Assembly: GCF_004210375.1 (NCBI RefSeq)
Contig: NC_134834.1
Span: 16,981,027-17,045,026 of the forward strand
Origin: Tachypleus tridentatus
Lineage: Eukaryota; Arthropoda; Merostomata; Xiphosura; Limulidae
DNA length: 64,000 nucleotides
Direction of reading: 5' to 3'
Part shown: piece by piece, positions 35,644-46,769 of the stretch
Layout of the letters: each line of letters opens with the position of its first letter
How positions within the stretch are numbered: position 1 is the first letter of the stretch
Position numbers and translations under genes: made by a program
Notes under the pieces: model-generated
The model's database searches: none
The model's input: the letters and a program-made list of their open reading frames with translations, nothing else
What the model was told of the DNA's origin: nothing

Positions 35644-35918
35644 TCGCCCAGCACAGGTGGTTGAGGCGCTCGACTCGTAACCTGAGGGTTGCGGGTTCGA
35701 ATCCCCGTCACGTCAAACATGCTCGCCCTTTCAGCCGGGGGCGTTATAATGTGACGTTCATTCCCACTATTCGTTGGTAAAGGAGTAACCCAAGAGTTGA
35801 CGATGGGTAGTGATGACTAGTTGCCTTCCCTCTAGTCTTACACTGCTAAATTAGGGGGGGGGGCTAACGCAGATAGCCCTCGAGTAGCTTTGCGCGAAAT
35901 TCAAACAAAAAACACAAT
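35644..35918 (+). mobile_element. SINE family 1, near full length
   Basis: Head altered to CGCCCAGCACAGGTGG, B box GGTTCGAATCC, body with a run of G at 35850, (AAAC) tail. Confidence 0.9.
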
Positions 35919-36193
35919 TTGTTTGTTTGTTTTTTACTAGACATGGTCCAAAATAAATACATGAACGACCTCTAGCTCTAGAATAGAGATATATTAATTA
36001 TAAAAAATATATTTTGGAAACAGAGATCGTATTCAGCTATAGATAAATGTTAACAAAATTTATTAAACGAACAGTGGGTGTGACATAGGCTATTAATGGT
36101 TACGTGTATTCTGTCATAAAGAGTATGTAAATATTTTACGTATTTTCAGTGAAAATTAGTCCAATTTTAACTGTTACACTTTGCCTTTTTTAG

Positions 36194-36383
36194 AGTGTCC
36201 AAGTTTATGACGCACGTGGATTCTTTAGGGTTTAAACACTGCATCTCAGACAAGGGTCTCATTCTACACTACATATGTCGCCAGCTTCATCAATTTTATT
36301 CAACGCACCTGATAACGTACAAACAACACGAGAACCATTGGAAGAACTATCTTCGTCGTCATGGTAACAATCTTCAGAGTACG
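36194..36383 (+). CDS. TBC1D2: Rab-GAP exon f (linker to TBC domain)
   Basis: Acceptor CTTTTTTAG; the first A completes GGA; then VSKFMTHVDSLGFKHCISDK, an HYICRQLHQFYSTHL piece, YKQHENHWKNYLRRHGNNL and QST before ACG|GTAGGC. The HENHWKNYL phrase corresponds to the tryptophan-containing block just before the TBC domain in family members. Ends in phase 0. Confidence 0.85.
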
Positions 36384-36596
36384 GTAGGCAGCTGAGAGAT
36401 ACTACAAATGTGTATATTTACATGAAATAGCTGAGAGTTCTGTTGACCTTTAAAAATAGGTCAAAGTCTTTAAGTAAAAATTTAACCAATTTCCAAGTCT
36501 CTAAAGCCTGAAATAACGTGTGTAAAAATATTATTTTATCATTAAGTAACTATTTACATCAAAGGAAAAATTGTGTTATAAACCACTACAGTAAAA

Positions 36597-37605
36597 CGTT
36601 GTATATACTGAAAAGATTACCAGAACACAGGCTATAATGTAACATATACGATGTACCCTGGGTTGTGGAGGTGGATGTGTTGTCGGACCCACATAGCGGT
36701 GGGGATACACCGTTTACCAATCTTAACCCCCGTTTGCTACTCTCGCGTGTTAAGAAAGATGACTTAACATAGGTTGAAAAAACGAGATGTGAGTAGTCAA
36801 GCCCACATTGTCCCACATCTATATCGCTCTTCGCTGCCTACAAACAATTGTTGGAAGGTGATTGCTTTCAGAAGAAATTCAGAAAAAAAGGAAGTCAATA
36901 TGGTTGTACCAGTGGAGTTAAGTAAGGCAACCTTACGTATCTTCTGACACTCCCATTCCATCCCCTATTACAGTAGCAAAAGCTGAAATTAATAATGTAA
37001 TAAAAATACAGTAGACAATTTATACTAGTATGAAAACCAACCAAATTATCTGAACTTGTATAACTTTCAGCTTCGTAGAATTTGCTATAATTACTAATTT
37101 TCAGAATTTATTTACCCTTCATAATAGCTTTTATATTTATATGTGATAATGGTGTTTGTCCCATGCTGGGACAACGGTAAGTCTTCGTATATACAACGCT
37201 AAAATCAAGGGCTCGATTTCCCTCGGTGAACATAGCAGATGGCCTGATGTGGTTTTGCTATAAGAAAAATAAACAATGGTGTTCATACACGCTAGAAATT
37301 AGTGCTATAGTGTTTGAGGAACCTGACTGAAAATTAAACAGTTTCTATCTGCAGGTAGTGAATAGTAAGAGTGGTGTGGAACGTTGTGGGTTTGAGCACC
37401 TACATTTTGCTCTCCTAACTTTTTCTTAGTTATTTTATGTTTACGCTTCTTCATTCAGCATGTGAGACTAGCAAACGGAAGTTAAGATGAGTAGACAATG
37501 TACCCTCACCGCTGGATGGGTCCTACTTGCATAGTCACCTTCATAACCCAGGGTACATTTCATGATAGCCTGTGTCCTGGTGATTTTTTAACATATGTGG
37601 CCTTT
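36597..37605. repeat. Pair of inverted ~160-bp interspersed copies
   Basis: The minus strand of 36597-36760 and the plus strand of 37450-37605 share AACCCAGGGTACAT, AGCCTGTGTYCTGGT, AGCAAACGG and CACCGCT in the same order with similar spacing. They are two diverged copies of one repeat in opposite orientation within the intron between exons f and g. Confidence 0.7.
37147..37275 (+). mobile_element. SINE family 3-like (tRNA-derived)
   Basis: GCTGGGACAACGGTAAGTCT head, GGGCTCGATTTCCCTCGGTG B-box region, GATGTGGTTTTGCTATAAG tail. Confidence 0.65.
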
Positions 37606-37766
37606 TTTTGTACTTGTTAAGGCATGTATAGATAATAAATATATATATACAATATAGAGATTGGAGGGCGAGTTTCCTTCATACAGACCTTTCCATGGTT
37701 TCTAGCCAACCCTCCATCGGTCATTTAAAGTAAGCTATTTTTTGTTTCTATTTTCCATTTTACCAG

Positions 37767-37919
37767 AAAGAATTGAAAAGTCTCGTGCGTGGAGGAATTC
37801 CTTCTCATCTTCGACATCTTGTTTGGAGCGCCCTCTGTCGACAAAAAGTGAAAGATGTAATAATTGAAAAAGGATGTCATTATTATAACAACCTCTGCAG
37901 TTTGGCCCCTGAATCAGAG
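37767..37919 (+). CDS. TBC1D2: Rab-GAP exon g (TBC domain start)
   Basis: Phase-0 exon of 51 codons reading KELKSLVRGGIPSHLRHLVW, then SALCRQKVKDVIIEKGCHYY and NNLCSLAPESE. The LVRGGIPxxLRxxVW phrase is the first TBC motif. Donor GAG|GTATTT. Confidence 0.9.
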
Positions 37920-38100
37920 GTATTTGGAAATCAAAAATGATTTTATACATTCTGAGCAACTACTTAAAAATTTACGTTTGTAGTTAAAATCATGTTTATC
38001 TTCTCGTGGTCTTTAGAAAATGACTCCTTCCTTTATTATATACCATTTTAGTATATTTTGATGTTTAATATTATTTTTTCTTCTTTTTTACAACGAAAAG

Positions 38101-38190
38101 GTGGTTTCCGAAAACAGACGACAAATAGGATTAGACTTGCTACGAACAATTCCAAATAACGTTCGTTTCAGTGACCCGAATGCTGATGGG
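38101..38190 (+). CDS. TBC1D2: Rab-GAP exon h (arginine-finger motif)
   Basis: Thirty codons reading VVSENRRQIGLDLLRTIPNN and then VRFSDPNADG. IGLDLLR is the IxxDxxR motif carrying the catalytic arginine finger of TBC domains, intact. Phase 0 on both sides; donor GGG|GTAAGC. Confidence 0.92.
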
Positions 38191-38389
38191 GTAAGCAAAT
38201 AAAACACAGTATGTAATTATTGGAATATGGATATTATTAATAACAAAAACAAATTTCGTATTAAAAGTCGTATAGATTCAATATTGTTCATATCTCGGTG
38301 TTTATTTCTGTTATTGTTTTAAATGATATGTTAAAATTTATTCAACAATATATCTAACAATGATATAACAGCAGAATATCACACATTTA

Positions 38390-38638
38390 GGCCCGGCATG
38401 GCCAGGTGGGTTATGGCGTTCGACTCCCGCTCACATCAAACATGGTCGCCCTTTAAGCCGTGGGGCGTTATAATGTAATGGTCAATCCCACTATTCTTTG
38501 GTACAAGAGTAGCCCAAGGGTTGGCGGTAGGTAGCGATGACTAGCTGCATTCCCTCTAGCCTTACACTACTAAATTAGGGACGGCTAGCACAGATAGCCC
38601 TCGTGTAGCTTTGCGCGAAATTCAAAAACAAACAAACG
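38390..38638 (+). mobile_element. SINE family 1, internal deletion in head
   Basis: Head GGCCCGGCATGGCCAGGTGG, but the anticodon-to-B-box part is shortened (GACTCCCGCTCACATC). The body and (AAAC)n tail are complete. Confidence 0.88.
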
Positions 38639-39444
38639 AACACGCCATTTATCCGATATTAATAAAGATAAAGTATCGTTGTCTTTGTAAACAATTACAT
38701 GGCACTATGTCAATAATAAAAATTACATCGGTATTATTTTGTACTGTTTCATAATATCAAAAGAAGGTAACAGGAGTAACAGTAGATGTAATTTGATGAC
38801 ACCATCATTCTAACTCCTATAAAGTGTTAAGATTTAAATAACAGCACCTGGTGTTTTGCATATAAAGATAGACGACTGGTACAATCGAACATCTGTTGCC
38901 CATATGATAAACTATTTTCGTGCTCTACCTAAATGTCTAATTTTTTTTTAATATTATTATTACGCAAATGTTTTAAAGGGTGATTCCCCTCCCTGGGGAA
39001 GGCGGTTTATTAATATCAGTTGATAGTTTAATTGTTTAGCAATATAGATACTTAACAAAACTGAATTTTTATCCAGTTTTTACTTCACAGAATTCTTGTA
39101 ATTTGAATTTTTTAGACTGTGAAATTTCAAAATAATTTTATAAAACACTCGTTTAAGAAGAAGGAAAACAATAATGATTCCTTTCGATTTAGAAGTGTTT
39201 TTTTCTGTTGTTGCTGAGACCCCTGTTTCGAGAGTATGTTATTTTTTATAGTAAATGTTGTCTGATTTGAAAGTTTCAAGGTTCACAGTCTCAACCCGAT
39301 ACGGCAGTTCGATATTTTTTAGAATCCATCTTCTTCAACAATCAAAACTACAAAACGTTTTAAATTCAGTTAAGTGGTACAAAATGCTCAGTTATTACAC
39401 GTAAGTTTAATTTTCTTGGATGTAGTTTATTTAACTGTTTGCAG
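38639..39444. other. Intron, nothing recognised
   Basis: AT-rich intronic sequence between exons h and i with no repeat or reading frame of note. Confidence 0.5.
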
Positions 39445-39569
39445 GTTCGAAAGATGCAGGAAGTTCTTCAAGCGTTTTGTCTCCACAACCCAAGTTTAGG
39501 CTACTGTCAAGGGATGAATTTTCTCGTAGGAATGTGTTTACTTTTTCTGGAACCAGAGGACGCTTTTTG
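39445..39569 (+). CDS. TBC1D2: Rab-GAP exon i (glutamine-finger motif)
   Basis: After TTTGCAG it reads VRKMQEVLQAFCLHNPSLGY, then CQGMNFLVGMCLLFLEPEDA and FW. YCQG is the YxQG motif with the catalytic glutamine, so both fingers of the dual-finger mechanism are kept. Ends with two bases of the tryptophan codon; donor TTTTG|GTGAGG. Confidence 0.92.
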
Positions 39570-39942
39570 GTGAGGAATTTTAAAAGTTTATATAAATGTC
39601 TCTTCCAATGTCAAAAATATTTATACGGCAAATAATTAGTGTTGGTTTGAAGTTACGTCTCGTAATAATTTCAATTTCGACATTTCAGGCGAACTTTTCA
39701 TTAAAAACGATTTTTATAACTTGCTTATTTCTGATTTTGAATATTTATTTTTTATTTACGAAAGACGGGAACACCATGTGTGTTTTTCGCCGTTATTTAA
39801 CATTTTCAACTGATATTTATAGTAGCAAGGTGTTATGTTACTTTGTAGTTTCAACCATAAGTGTAACCCATTAAATAAATATGATAATTACATTAGTATC
39901 ACATGAAACGAACAAATGGCAGCAACGTAGTATTTCAGAAGG

Positions 39943-40224
39943 TTTGTTTGTTTTTGTTTTTTGAATTTCGCGCAGAGCTACACGAGAGCTATCTGCGCAA
40001 GCCGCCCATAATTTAGCAGTGTAAGACTAGAGGAAAGGCACCTAGTCATCACTACCCACCGCCAATTCTTGGGCTACTCTTTTACCAACGAATAGTGGGA
40101 TTGAACGTAACATTATTATGACCCCATGGCTAAAAGGGCGAGCATGTTTGGTGTGACAAGGATTCGAACCCGTCACCCTCACATTAAAAGTCGAGTGCCT
40201 TAACCACCTGGCCATGCCGGGCCC
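39943..40224 (-). mobile_element. SINE family 1, full length
   Basis: From GTTTGTTTGTTTTTG tail to GGCCATGCCGGGCCC head, reversed. Confidence 0.92.
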
Positions 40225-40316
40225 AAGGAAACAAACATTTGTATTTTAGGATGTGAAAATGTTTCTATTTATTTTGTACTATATTTCCAGTTAATATTTT
40301 CATTTCAATTTAATTC

Positions 40317-40366
40317 AGGTGCGGCGCAGATAGCCCTCGAAATTTAAAAACCAAAAAACAAACAAT
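40317..40366 (+). mobile_element. SINE family 1 tail fragment
   Basis: Only GCGCAGATAGCCCTCGAAAT plus an A/C-rich tail. Confidence 0.55.
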
Positions 40367-41116
40367 TCACGTGCTTATTCCGACGTGTAACATCGTTTTA
40401 TAATCAATATATGATATTAACTTACTTTTAAAATTAGTTATGTATTAAAATATAATCAAAACTTCTTCGTAAAAAATACTTTCTGAATCATGAAGTGAAC
40501 AACTTATTCAAACTTCTTAATCTTTGGACACGGTATAGCGGCTTATAAGACAGCTCCGAGTTTTTACGTGTTTTCTATTTCAAGCAAAATGTTTTAGCTC
40601 ACAGCTCCGTCATTTGTTGACCCGATTTGAAATCTAATTAGAATTTTGGACTCAGTAGACTAAACTCTTTGGATTTATATGTTTTTCATTCTCAAGATCT
40701 CGTACATAATTTACTCTAACTTCTGCCTGAAATAATTTCAGTTTGAAGGTAGGCTAATGGAGATCTTGGTGAATGATAAAAATGAATCGTGTACACGCGC
40801 ACCTCACGCTTGGTATTGCTAGCGCGCGAACATACAGCCAATAAAAGAAGAAGAATAGGTGTGAAAGATTACTTTACTCTAATCACCCCTAAAAGAATTT
40901 CAAATGCTGCAGCTGTTGAGGATTCCCTTTTGTTTCCCGTTGTTTCTCACGAGACTCTTATCAACGTTGTTTCGTTTCTTACAAGTTATGGTCTTTTCTC
41001 GTACAAGGAATTCAAAACAAACGAAAAGCACTTTGACCTAATGTTGCTATTAAAGTATACGTGGTATAGACATTTCATCTTCTAAAACATTCAATAATTC
41101 TACCAGCCTGGAAATG
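40367..41116. other. Intron, nothing recognised
   Basis: AT-rich. A 98-codon + frame at 40789-41085 has no known motif and no fitting splice sites in the phase required between exons i and j. Confidence 0.45.
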
Positions 41117-41230
41117 TTTCCTAGTAGCACAGTGGTATGTCTGCAGACTGTAGAATCTGGGTTTCGATACTCATGATGGGCAGAGCACAGATAGTCCCTT
41201 GTGCAGCTTTGTACTTAATTACGAACAGCC
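41117..41230 (+). mobile_element. SINE family 2, full length
   Basis: TTCCTAGTAGCACAGTGGTA head (A box), GGGTTTCGATACTC B box, GCAGAGCACAGATAGTCCCT and TTGTACTTAATTACGAACAG end. Confidence 0.8.
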
Positions 41231-41631
41231 TGGAAATAAAACGTTTATTTAAAACATATACACAAGCAAGTCTATAATGAAAACTTTAACATATGTATGA
41301 CCTTTTGTCCACTTTTTTTTTTTTTTTTCTCTGTGCCTGAGACTAAATATATTGTATTGGTTATAAATACAAACAGCGTTAGTTGATAGATAACTTAGTA
41401 TATTGTATTGCTTATCAGAACTGACGGCGTTAGCTGATAGATAATTTAGTGTACTGCATTTGTTATATATGACTCAGTTCCAGCCAATAAAGCCGACGTT
41501 AAGACTTTTGAAATTACAGAACATATTTACAACCTATATTTACAAAACCCGAGTGACATCAGAAAGTATTTTTTACTGGAATGTTTCGTTCTTTTTTAAA
41601 ATTCTAATTTTTCTTGTTTTTCGCCAAACAG

Positions 41632-41842
41632 GTGTTTAGTGGCAGTAACTGAGAAATATTTCACACCAAACTACTTTGACCAAAATCTGATTGGTGCTCA
41701 AGCAGACCAGGAAGTTCTTAAGGATCTTTTGAAAGAAAAGTTGCCAAAGTTGCACAACCATTTGGAGTCCAATGATATCGAGATCTCCACAATTACGTTA
41801 AACTGGTTCCTAGCGGTTTTCTTTGACGCAGTTCCATTTGAG
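41632..41842 (+). CDS. TBC1D2: Rab-GAP exon j (last TBC exon seen)
   Basis: The first base completes the tryptophan codon; then CLVAVTEKYFTPNYFDQNLI, GAQADQEVLKDLLKEKLPKL, HNHLESNDIEISTITLNWFL and AVFFDAVPFE before GAG|GTATGT. This matches the middle of TBC domains. Phase 0 at the end. No following exon was found. Confidence 0.92.
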
Positions 41843-42000
41843 GTATGTTGTTCTGGGAAGCCATTTTGTGTCACCATCAAATTTCTCCCGAAATAAGTGC
41901 TATATGTATAAAGTAATTAATAATTTACTCAAGTTGTTAGATAACGATAACAGAGGTTGTGTAAAGAAATTGCCGAGTTTCTTATATTTACGTAATCGAG

Positions 42001-42383
42001 CCGGGCATGGTTCAATGGTTAGAGTTCCAGGCTGCGGATCGGAGGGTTTGAGGTGTGATGCTGTTGAACGCTCTTTGAATTTTCAGCTCTGGGCGCGTTA
42101 TAGGACCAATACGGTCAGGTGATTGTGGAGCTCGACTTGTAATCTGAGAGTCGCGGGTTCGAATCCCCGTCACACCAAACATGCTCGCCCTTTCAGCCGT
42201 GTGGCCGTTATGATGCTACGGTCAATCCCACTATTCGTTGGTAAGAGTAGCCCAAGAGTTGGCGGTGGGTGGTGATGACTAGCTGCTCTCCCTCTAGTCT
42301 TACACTACTAAATTAGGGACGGCTAGCGCAGATAGCCCTCGTGTAGCTTTGCACGAAATTAAAACAAACAAACAAACAAACAC
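42001..42383 (+). mobile_element. Composite: family 5 head fused to family 1 SINE
   Basis: 42001-42118 is GCCGGGCATGGTTCAATGGT, GCGGATCGGAGGGTTTGAGG and a GGGCGCGTTATAGGACC end, a different tRNA-derived family. From 42119 a family 1 copy follows from inside its head (GACTTGTAATCTGAGAGTCG) to the (AAAC)n tail, lacking its first ~20 bp. Confidence 0.75.
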
Positions 42384-42995
42384 CTCCCCCCTTCCGACGC
42401 TTGTTTGAAGTTGTTCCAAAGCACGGAAAGCAAGTGTGTAAGTTATTTAACACTTACTTTACTTATAAAGATTTCCAATAGGTGGCGGCATTTTCACTTC
42501 CAAGGTAAAAAATGTAATGATTCCCAAAATTGTCGCAGTATTTTAAACCAATAGGCATCCATTATTTTGTAATCACGTGTTTGAAACATCCAGTCCTATT
42601 AAAGATTTGTACAATATCTACGTATACTTTCTCCAAACCAAAATGTTATTAAAAACTTTACAGTGAATAACCATTAAATTTTAAAGTTTACATCATTTCG
42701 ATACTAGAGGGCACTATAGTGCTATTAGGTGCATTTCAAACTTTGTTTTTGTAGTCCATTTAAGTATAATTTAACTTTAATCATTCATTTGTTTATTTTG
42801 CCATAGCTTTCCATCGTTTTGCTTTTGCCCTACAGAACTGTATATGGGTTTTTCCAATCAAAAATAGAAAATACGATGTTCAGTCGCCCTGTTAAATAGA
42901 TTGCTGTATTGAATAAATTATTTTATGGTAATAAGGGACAAGTATTTTCACGTAATGGCGTCATTATTGGAAAACAGGGCCTGTGAAATCAGTGT
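42384..42995. other. No gene recognised
   Basis: Unique AT-rich sequence. The next TBC exon was searched for here (a tryptophan-aspartate block after FFDAVPFE) and not found. Confidence 0.5.
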
Positions 42996-43455
42996 GCCTG
43001 TCGTGGTCTGGTGGATAAGGTGCTCCAATTTCAATCATCGGATCGTAGGTGCGAATTCCCGTCAATAAACATGCTCATCCTTTTAGCCATGGGAGCGTTA
43101 GTAGTATGAGGGTTGCGGGTTCGAATCCCCGTCTCACCAAACATGTTCGCCCTTTCAGTCATGAGGGCGTTATAATGTGACGGTCAATCCCATTATTTGT
43201 TGGTAAAAGAGTAGCCCAAGAGTTGGCGGTGGGTGATGATGACTAGCTGCCTTCCCTCTAGTCTTACACTGCTAAATTAGGGACGGCTAGCGCAGATAGC
43301 TCTCGAGTAGCTTTGCGTGAACTTCAAAAACAAACATAGAAGCGTTGTGATCAGACGGTTAATCCTAGTATTTGTTGGTAAAACAGTAACCCCAATTAGG
43401 GACGATTTAGCGCAAATAGCACCCGAGTAGCTACACGCGAAAATAAAAACAAACC
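42996..43455 (+). mobile_element. SINE family 1 in three partial tandem pieces
   Basis: 42996-43097: a diverged head and the start of the body (GCCTGTCGTGGTCTGGTGG; ACATGCTCATCCTTTTAGCC). 43102-43336: a copy from GAGGGTTGCGGGTTCGAATC to the tail. 43345-43455: another body fragment (GGTTAATCCTAGTATTTG to AATAAAAACAAAC). Confidence 0.75.
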
Positions 43456-43869
43456 CAGTGAGTAATACGTATAACAATATTATTTTCAGCATGTATTATA
43501 ACATGATACAGAGTAGCTACCTCTAAAATAGCTATTCAAATACGTAACAATACAGAATTAAGTTTTTTGTTGTTGTTTTACTTTCTAAGTAGAACAAACA
43601 ATTATTTTGTTTTTGAAATTACAGAATTGCGTAACTTTCCTTCATTGTGGCTTCATCAGGACTAATAGTGAAGCCTCAATGATGAAATGTTGGCTGAAGT
43701 AATAGTTTTAAATCATAATCTGGAAAGTGTTCATGTCTTCCTAACTTTTATTATCAAACTGTCTAACACACTACAAGTTCTGATAAAAACAAAATATCTT
43801 AACGCAGACATTTTTATGGAATAAAGTCTGCTAAATTACACAATAAAAAGAAACTTTTGACATTTATTA

Positions 43870-43890
43870 CACATTTATTTATTAAGAAAG
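43870..43890 (-). terminator. Candidate polyadenylation signal for the Scabrous-like gene
   Basis: The minus strand reads AATAAATAAATG here, the first AATAAA-type signal seen about 1.0 kb after the stop at 44900. Use is inference. Confidence 0.35.
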
Positions 43891-43999
43891 GCGTCAGCTT
43901 ATTTGGGCTAAGGAAAACTATTTATAGCTATTAATATTTGTTTCTGATTTAAAATGTCTGTTTTTGATGTACATAATAAATCTCTATTGAGTTGAAAAT

Positions 44000-44275
44000 A
44001 TACATGCACGCACAGTACATCTATGATGCTGTAGAATATCGGACGTCCGTAACGTTAAGCCTAATTTATACAAAAGTTCAAAGTGAAAGTTTACGTACAC
44101 TCACAATACATCTATGACACCAGAAGATTGAACTTATATAATGTTAAGCCTAATTTGCAATAGGTTAAAATTGAGTTTACGTACACGCACAATACTTCTA
44201 AGACGCACAATACACGTAAGGCAATATAGATTATCTGGGATTTCATAACGTTAAGCCTAATTTATACAGGTGACA
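44000..44275 (-). repeat. Three diverged ~95-bp repeats downstream of the Scabrous-like stop
   Basis: TACGTACACTCACAATACAT followed by GTTAAGCCTAATTT about 60 bp later recurs three times (near 44000, 44095 and 44185, + orientation). They lie 0.6-0.9 kb past the stop codon, probably in the 3' untranslated region or just beyond. Confidence 0.65.
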
Positions 44276-44899
44276 TATTTACACCTTTTGTACACCATGT
44301 CAAAACAATAAAACAGCGCACGAGTCGTTTGATATGCCTTTAGGTCATACATACAGAGTTAACTTGTTTCTTACACTAAAAACCAGTATTTTTAAAATTT
44401 CCACGAACCTATTATTTCAAGAATGAAAACTAAATTTTTATCGAACAGAGATAGATGAACAAACTTGTACAAGCACTGAAAAAATTTCAGCTTTGATCAA
44501 TCGAAGCCGAAATATTGGAGTGCCTCGTGCCAGAGAGCGGGAAATCCTTCTGAATTTGGTACTATATAGTTATTTTATAGAACATAAAAGGAACTGCACC
44601 AGTATTTGTACAGATAATTATACAGTTTCTATGTACACTGATTATATCCTCACGATTTCGAAACACTAAGTTCGAAAGACTCACAGAAATAATTTTTTGC
44701 AAAGAATCGGAATCTATTAATCAGTCTAAGATAACAAGTATTGCTTAAAACAGGTATAAGAAAAGAGCACTACGTATAACGGTGTCTCTTTCAAAGTAAG
44801 TCTTAACTACGTATGGTTTTGAGCGACTGCTCAGTGCGGACCAAACATGTTCCTCTGAAACTCGAGTCTTTCGCGTGTCACTAGACGATCATTCGTTTT

Positions 44900-45534
44900 T
44901 TACAGATCACGTAGTTTCAAGGGCCTCAGTTTCATCTCAACTCTGGTCAGTTGCACCCACTCGTGTTGGTCCATGTCGTACCACGTGAGTCCGATGTTAT
45001 ACCTGCCATTAATGTTGACGTATTGGCAGTGGTTGTACCACCATCCGCTCGAATAGTACACTGCGCAGTGGGTGCTACTGGCGTCATTGTCACGGTCGCT
45101 GGTACTGAAGGCCATCCTGTTATGATTCTCCATCGCGTCGGTTGCGTTTCCATGGTAACCACCAATCGTGAGGCGATAATTGTCGGCTTCGTTTTCGACG
45201 TAGAATAGGTCATATTCGGCAAAGATATAGCGACCATACGTATCCCACATGTCCAGTCGTAAGGTATAATTGTCAGAAGAGGTGATCTGGTGAATGGCCT
45301 CATTACCCAACCAATATTCCCCTGAAGGGTCACCAAATCCTTGTTTGTAGTCTTCCCAGGGTCTGTAAAAGTCCTGGGACCCATCATTCCTCCTTTGGAT
45401 TACAGTCCAGCGACCACCAGCAGTATCCATATCGCAGTATATTGGGAAGGCGGACTCTGTTCCCTGAGGATGGATCAAATAAACACCACTCTTGTATTGG
45501 ACTGGAGGCTTGGTGTCTTGGTCCATAGAACAAT
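44900..45534 (-). CDS. sca: Scabrous-like exon 5: fibrinogen-related domain
   Basis: Acceptor GCATTAG; the first two bases complete the GAT codon (residue 667). Reads DCSMDQDTKPPVQYKSGVYL, then IYCDMDTAGGRWTVIQRRND, and ends VEMKLRPLKLRDL before the stop. Four cysteines fit the two conserved disulphides (DCS, IYCDMD, THCAVY, NHCQYV). The calcium site STSDRDND is intact, and GWWYNHCQYVNINGRY matches the signature region. All essential features of a folded, calcium-binding fibrinogen domain are present. Confidence 0.95.
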
Positions 45535-45878
45535 CTAATGCATGAAGAATAAACACGTTTGAAAATAGAGTAATATGTAATAAATAATGGAATAGTATCC
45601 ACTAGATATTTATATACAAAACAGATACAAGTTTTCAAAATATTACAATTTTAAAAACGCATCTACATAATATTTTATTAAATATAAATAACGTCGATAG
45701 TCGCCACACCTGGAGGATAGAAGGTAACGTCAGTTGAATGAACTTTAGAAAGTGACAAAGTCAAAAAACAACATTAATTTGTGGACATAGGCTAATAAAA
45801 GATAATTTGTTTCATATGTAAAGTTTTGGGTCTTTTTACTAACAGTTGAATTTAATGCATTGAACGCAATCAACATAC

Positions 45879-46769
45879 CTTGTGGTAACAAGTCAACAAA
45901 CTTAGAAATCTCGGTCTTTAGATCACTGTAGAAGGACTTTATCTGCGGTAGGTTTGTAGAGATATTCTGGATTTGTTGTTTCATTTCTTCTTGTCTTTTT
46001 GCCCACTGCGAGAGGACTGATTTGTCAATTTTTGTCTCAACTCGAGTGTCCAGCTCGGTTACTTTGAGGTGATTGTTGGTAACCTGAGTCTGAAGTCTTC
46101 CTAACTTGTGCTCAAGGTTCCCCAGCTTCAGATCTTGCAGAAGTTCTTTATTGTTGGCTTTACATTCTTGTAAAGACTGGTTAAGGACCTCGTTTTGAAC
46201 AGACAGAAGCCTGTAGTGGTTCCTTTGAACCTCAATTTTTAAGACTGAATAATCTTTTTTCAGTGTCTTGAGGACCCCATAATGGTCGCTCTGGTCTTCG
46301 CGGAGGATTTCGAAAGATGATTGCATTTGACCGATATTGAAGTCAGATTTTGAAACTTCTCTTTGCAGGTCCTGGATATTTTTATCTAATCGGTCTTCCA
46401 AGATCTCCAATGCTTCGAAAAGCTTAAGAGTTGGAGAATAAAGTTTGTCAACAACGGATACCATCTCTGTGACGTTCCGGAGTTGTTCTTTTGTGTCCCT
46501 AATATCCTGCTCAACAGTTCTAGTCCTGATTTCAGATTCTTTCATCTGTTTAATCAGATCTAATTGCTGCGTGTTCAGGGTGGTCGTTTGGTTTCCCACG
46601 AAATCGGTTCTACGTGATACAGCGTTCACGGTCAAGTTTATGGACGCGTGGTTTTGCTTTAACCAACGAACCTCACGTTCAAGCTTGACTTCCATCGCTT
46701 TCATGGCTTGTTGCATCATGGTAACTTCCATCTTCAGGTGTTTGTGGTGACGAAAATGGTGGTTGTTTT
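45879..46769 (-). CDS. sca: Scabrous-like exon 4: coiled coil
   Basis: Acceptor TTTCAATAG, phase 1 in; starts with a histidine-rich NNHHFRHHKHLK and continues MEVTMMQQAMKAMEVKLERE. About 296 codons of leucine-, glutamate- and lysine-rich heptads follow, with several N-glycosylation sites (NLT, NQT, NVT, NQS, NIS). Ends LLPQ plus one base at CAAG|GTATGT. The frame stays open into the intron, which would give a false 328-codon ending. Confidence 0.9.

Larger units (their letters stand above)
32273..36193. other. Intron between Rab-GAP exons e and f
   Basis: Apart from the SINEs listed separately at 33611, 34087, 35345 and 35644, this is AT-rich unique sequence. Frames of 60-127 codons (for example 33019-33402 on -) show no known motif and overlap frames on the other strand. 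Confidence 0.5.
9884..41842 (+). other. TBC1D2: Gene span: TBC1D2-type Rab GTPase-activating protein (partial)
   Basis: Ten exons join with consistent splice phases into a coiled-coil segment followed by a TBC domain. TBC proteins stimulate GTP hydrolysis by Rab GTPases on endosomal membranes through an arginine finger and a glutamine finger. Both motifs are present: IGLDLLR (38127-38147) and YCQG (39509-39520). TBC1D2 and TBC1D2B proteins have PH, coiled-coil and TBC regions in that order; here only the coiled coil and TBC are visible. The amino-terminal exons should lie upstream. The TBC domain stops after the exon ending FFDAVPFE, and the expected following block (family phrase like LLRIWDxFLxEG) was not found before the window end. 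Introns hold five minisatellites, a Penelope-like relic and many SINEs. The TBC domain is sure; the subfamily is likely. Confidence 0.8.

Noticed and set aside
40789..41085. 98-codon + frame as a Rab-GAP exon
   Set aside because: Exons i and j join directly through a split tryptophan codon, and no acceptor or donor of fitting phase was seen.
45745..46731. Single-exon 328-residue coiled-coil protein
   Set aside because: It is exon 4 read through its donor CAAG|GTATGT; the phase to the fibrinogen exon is exact, so the last residues are intronic.
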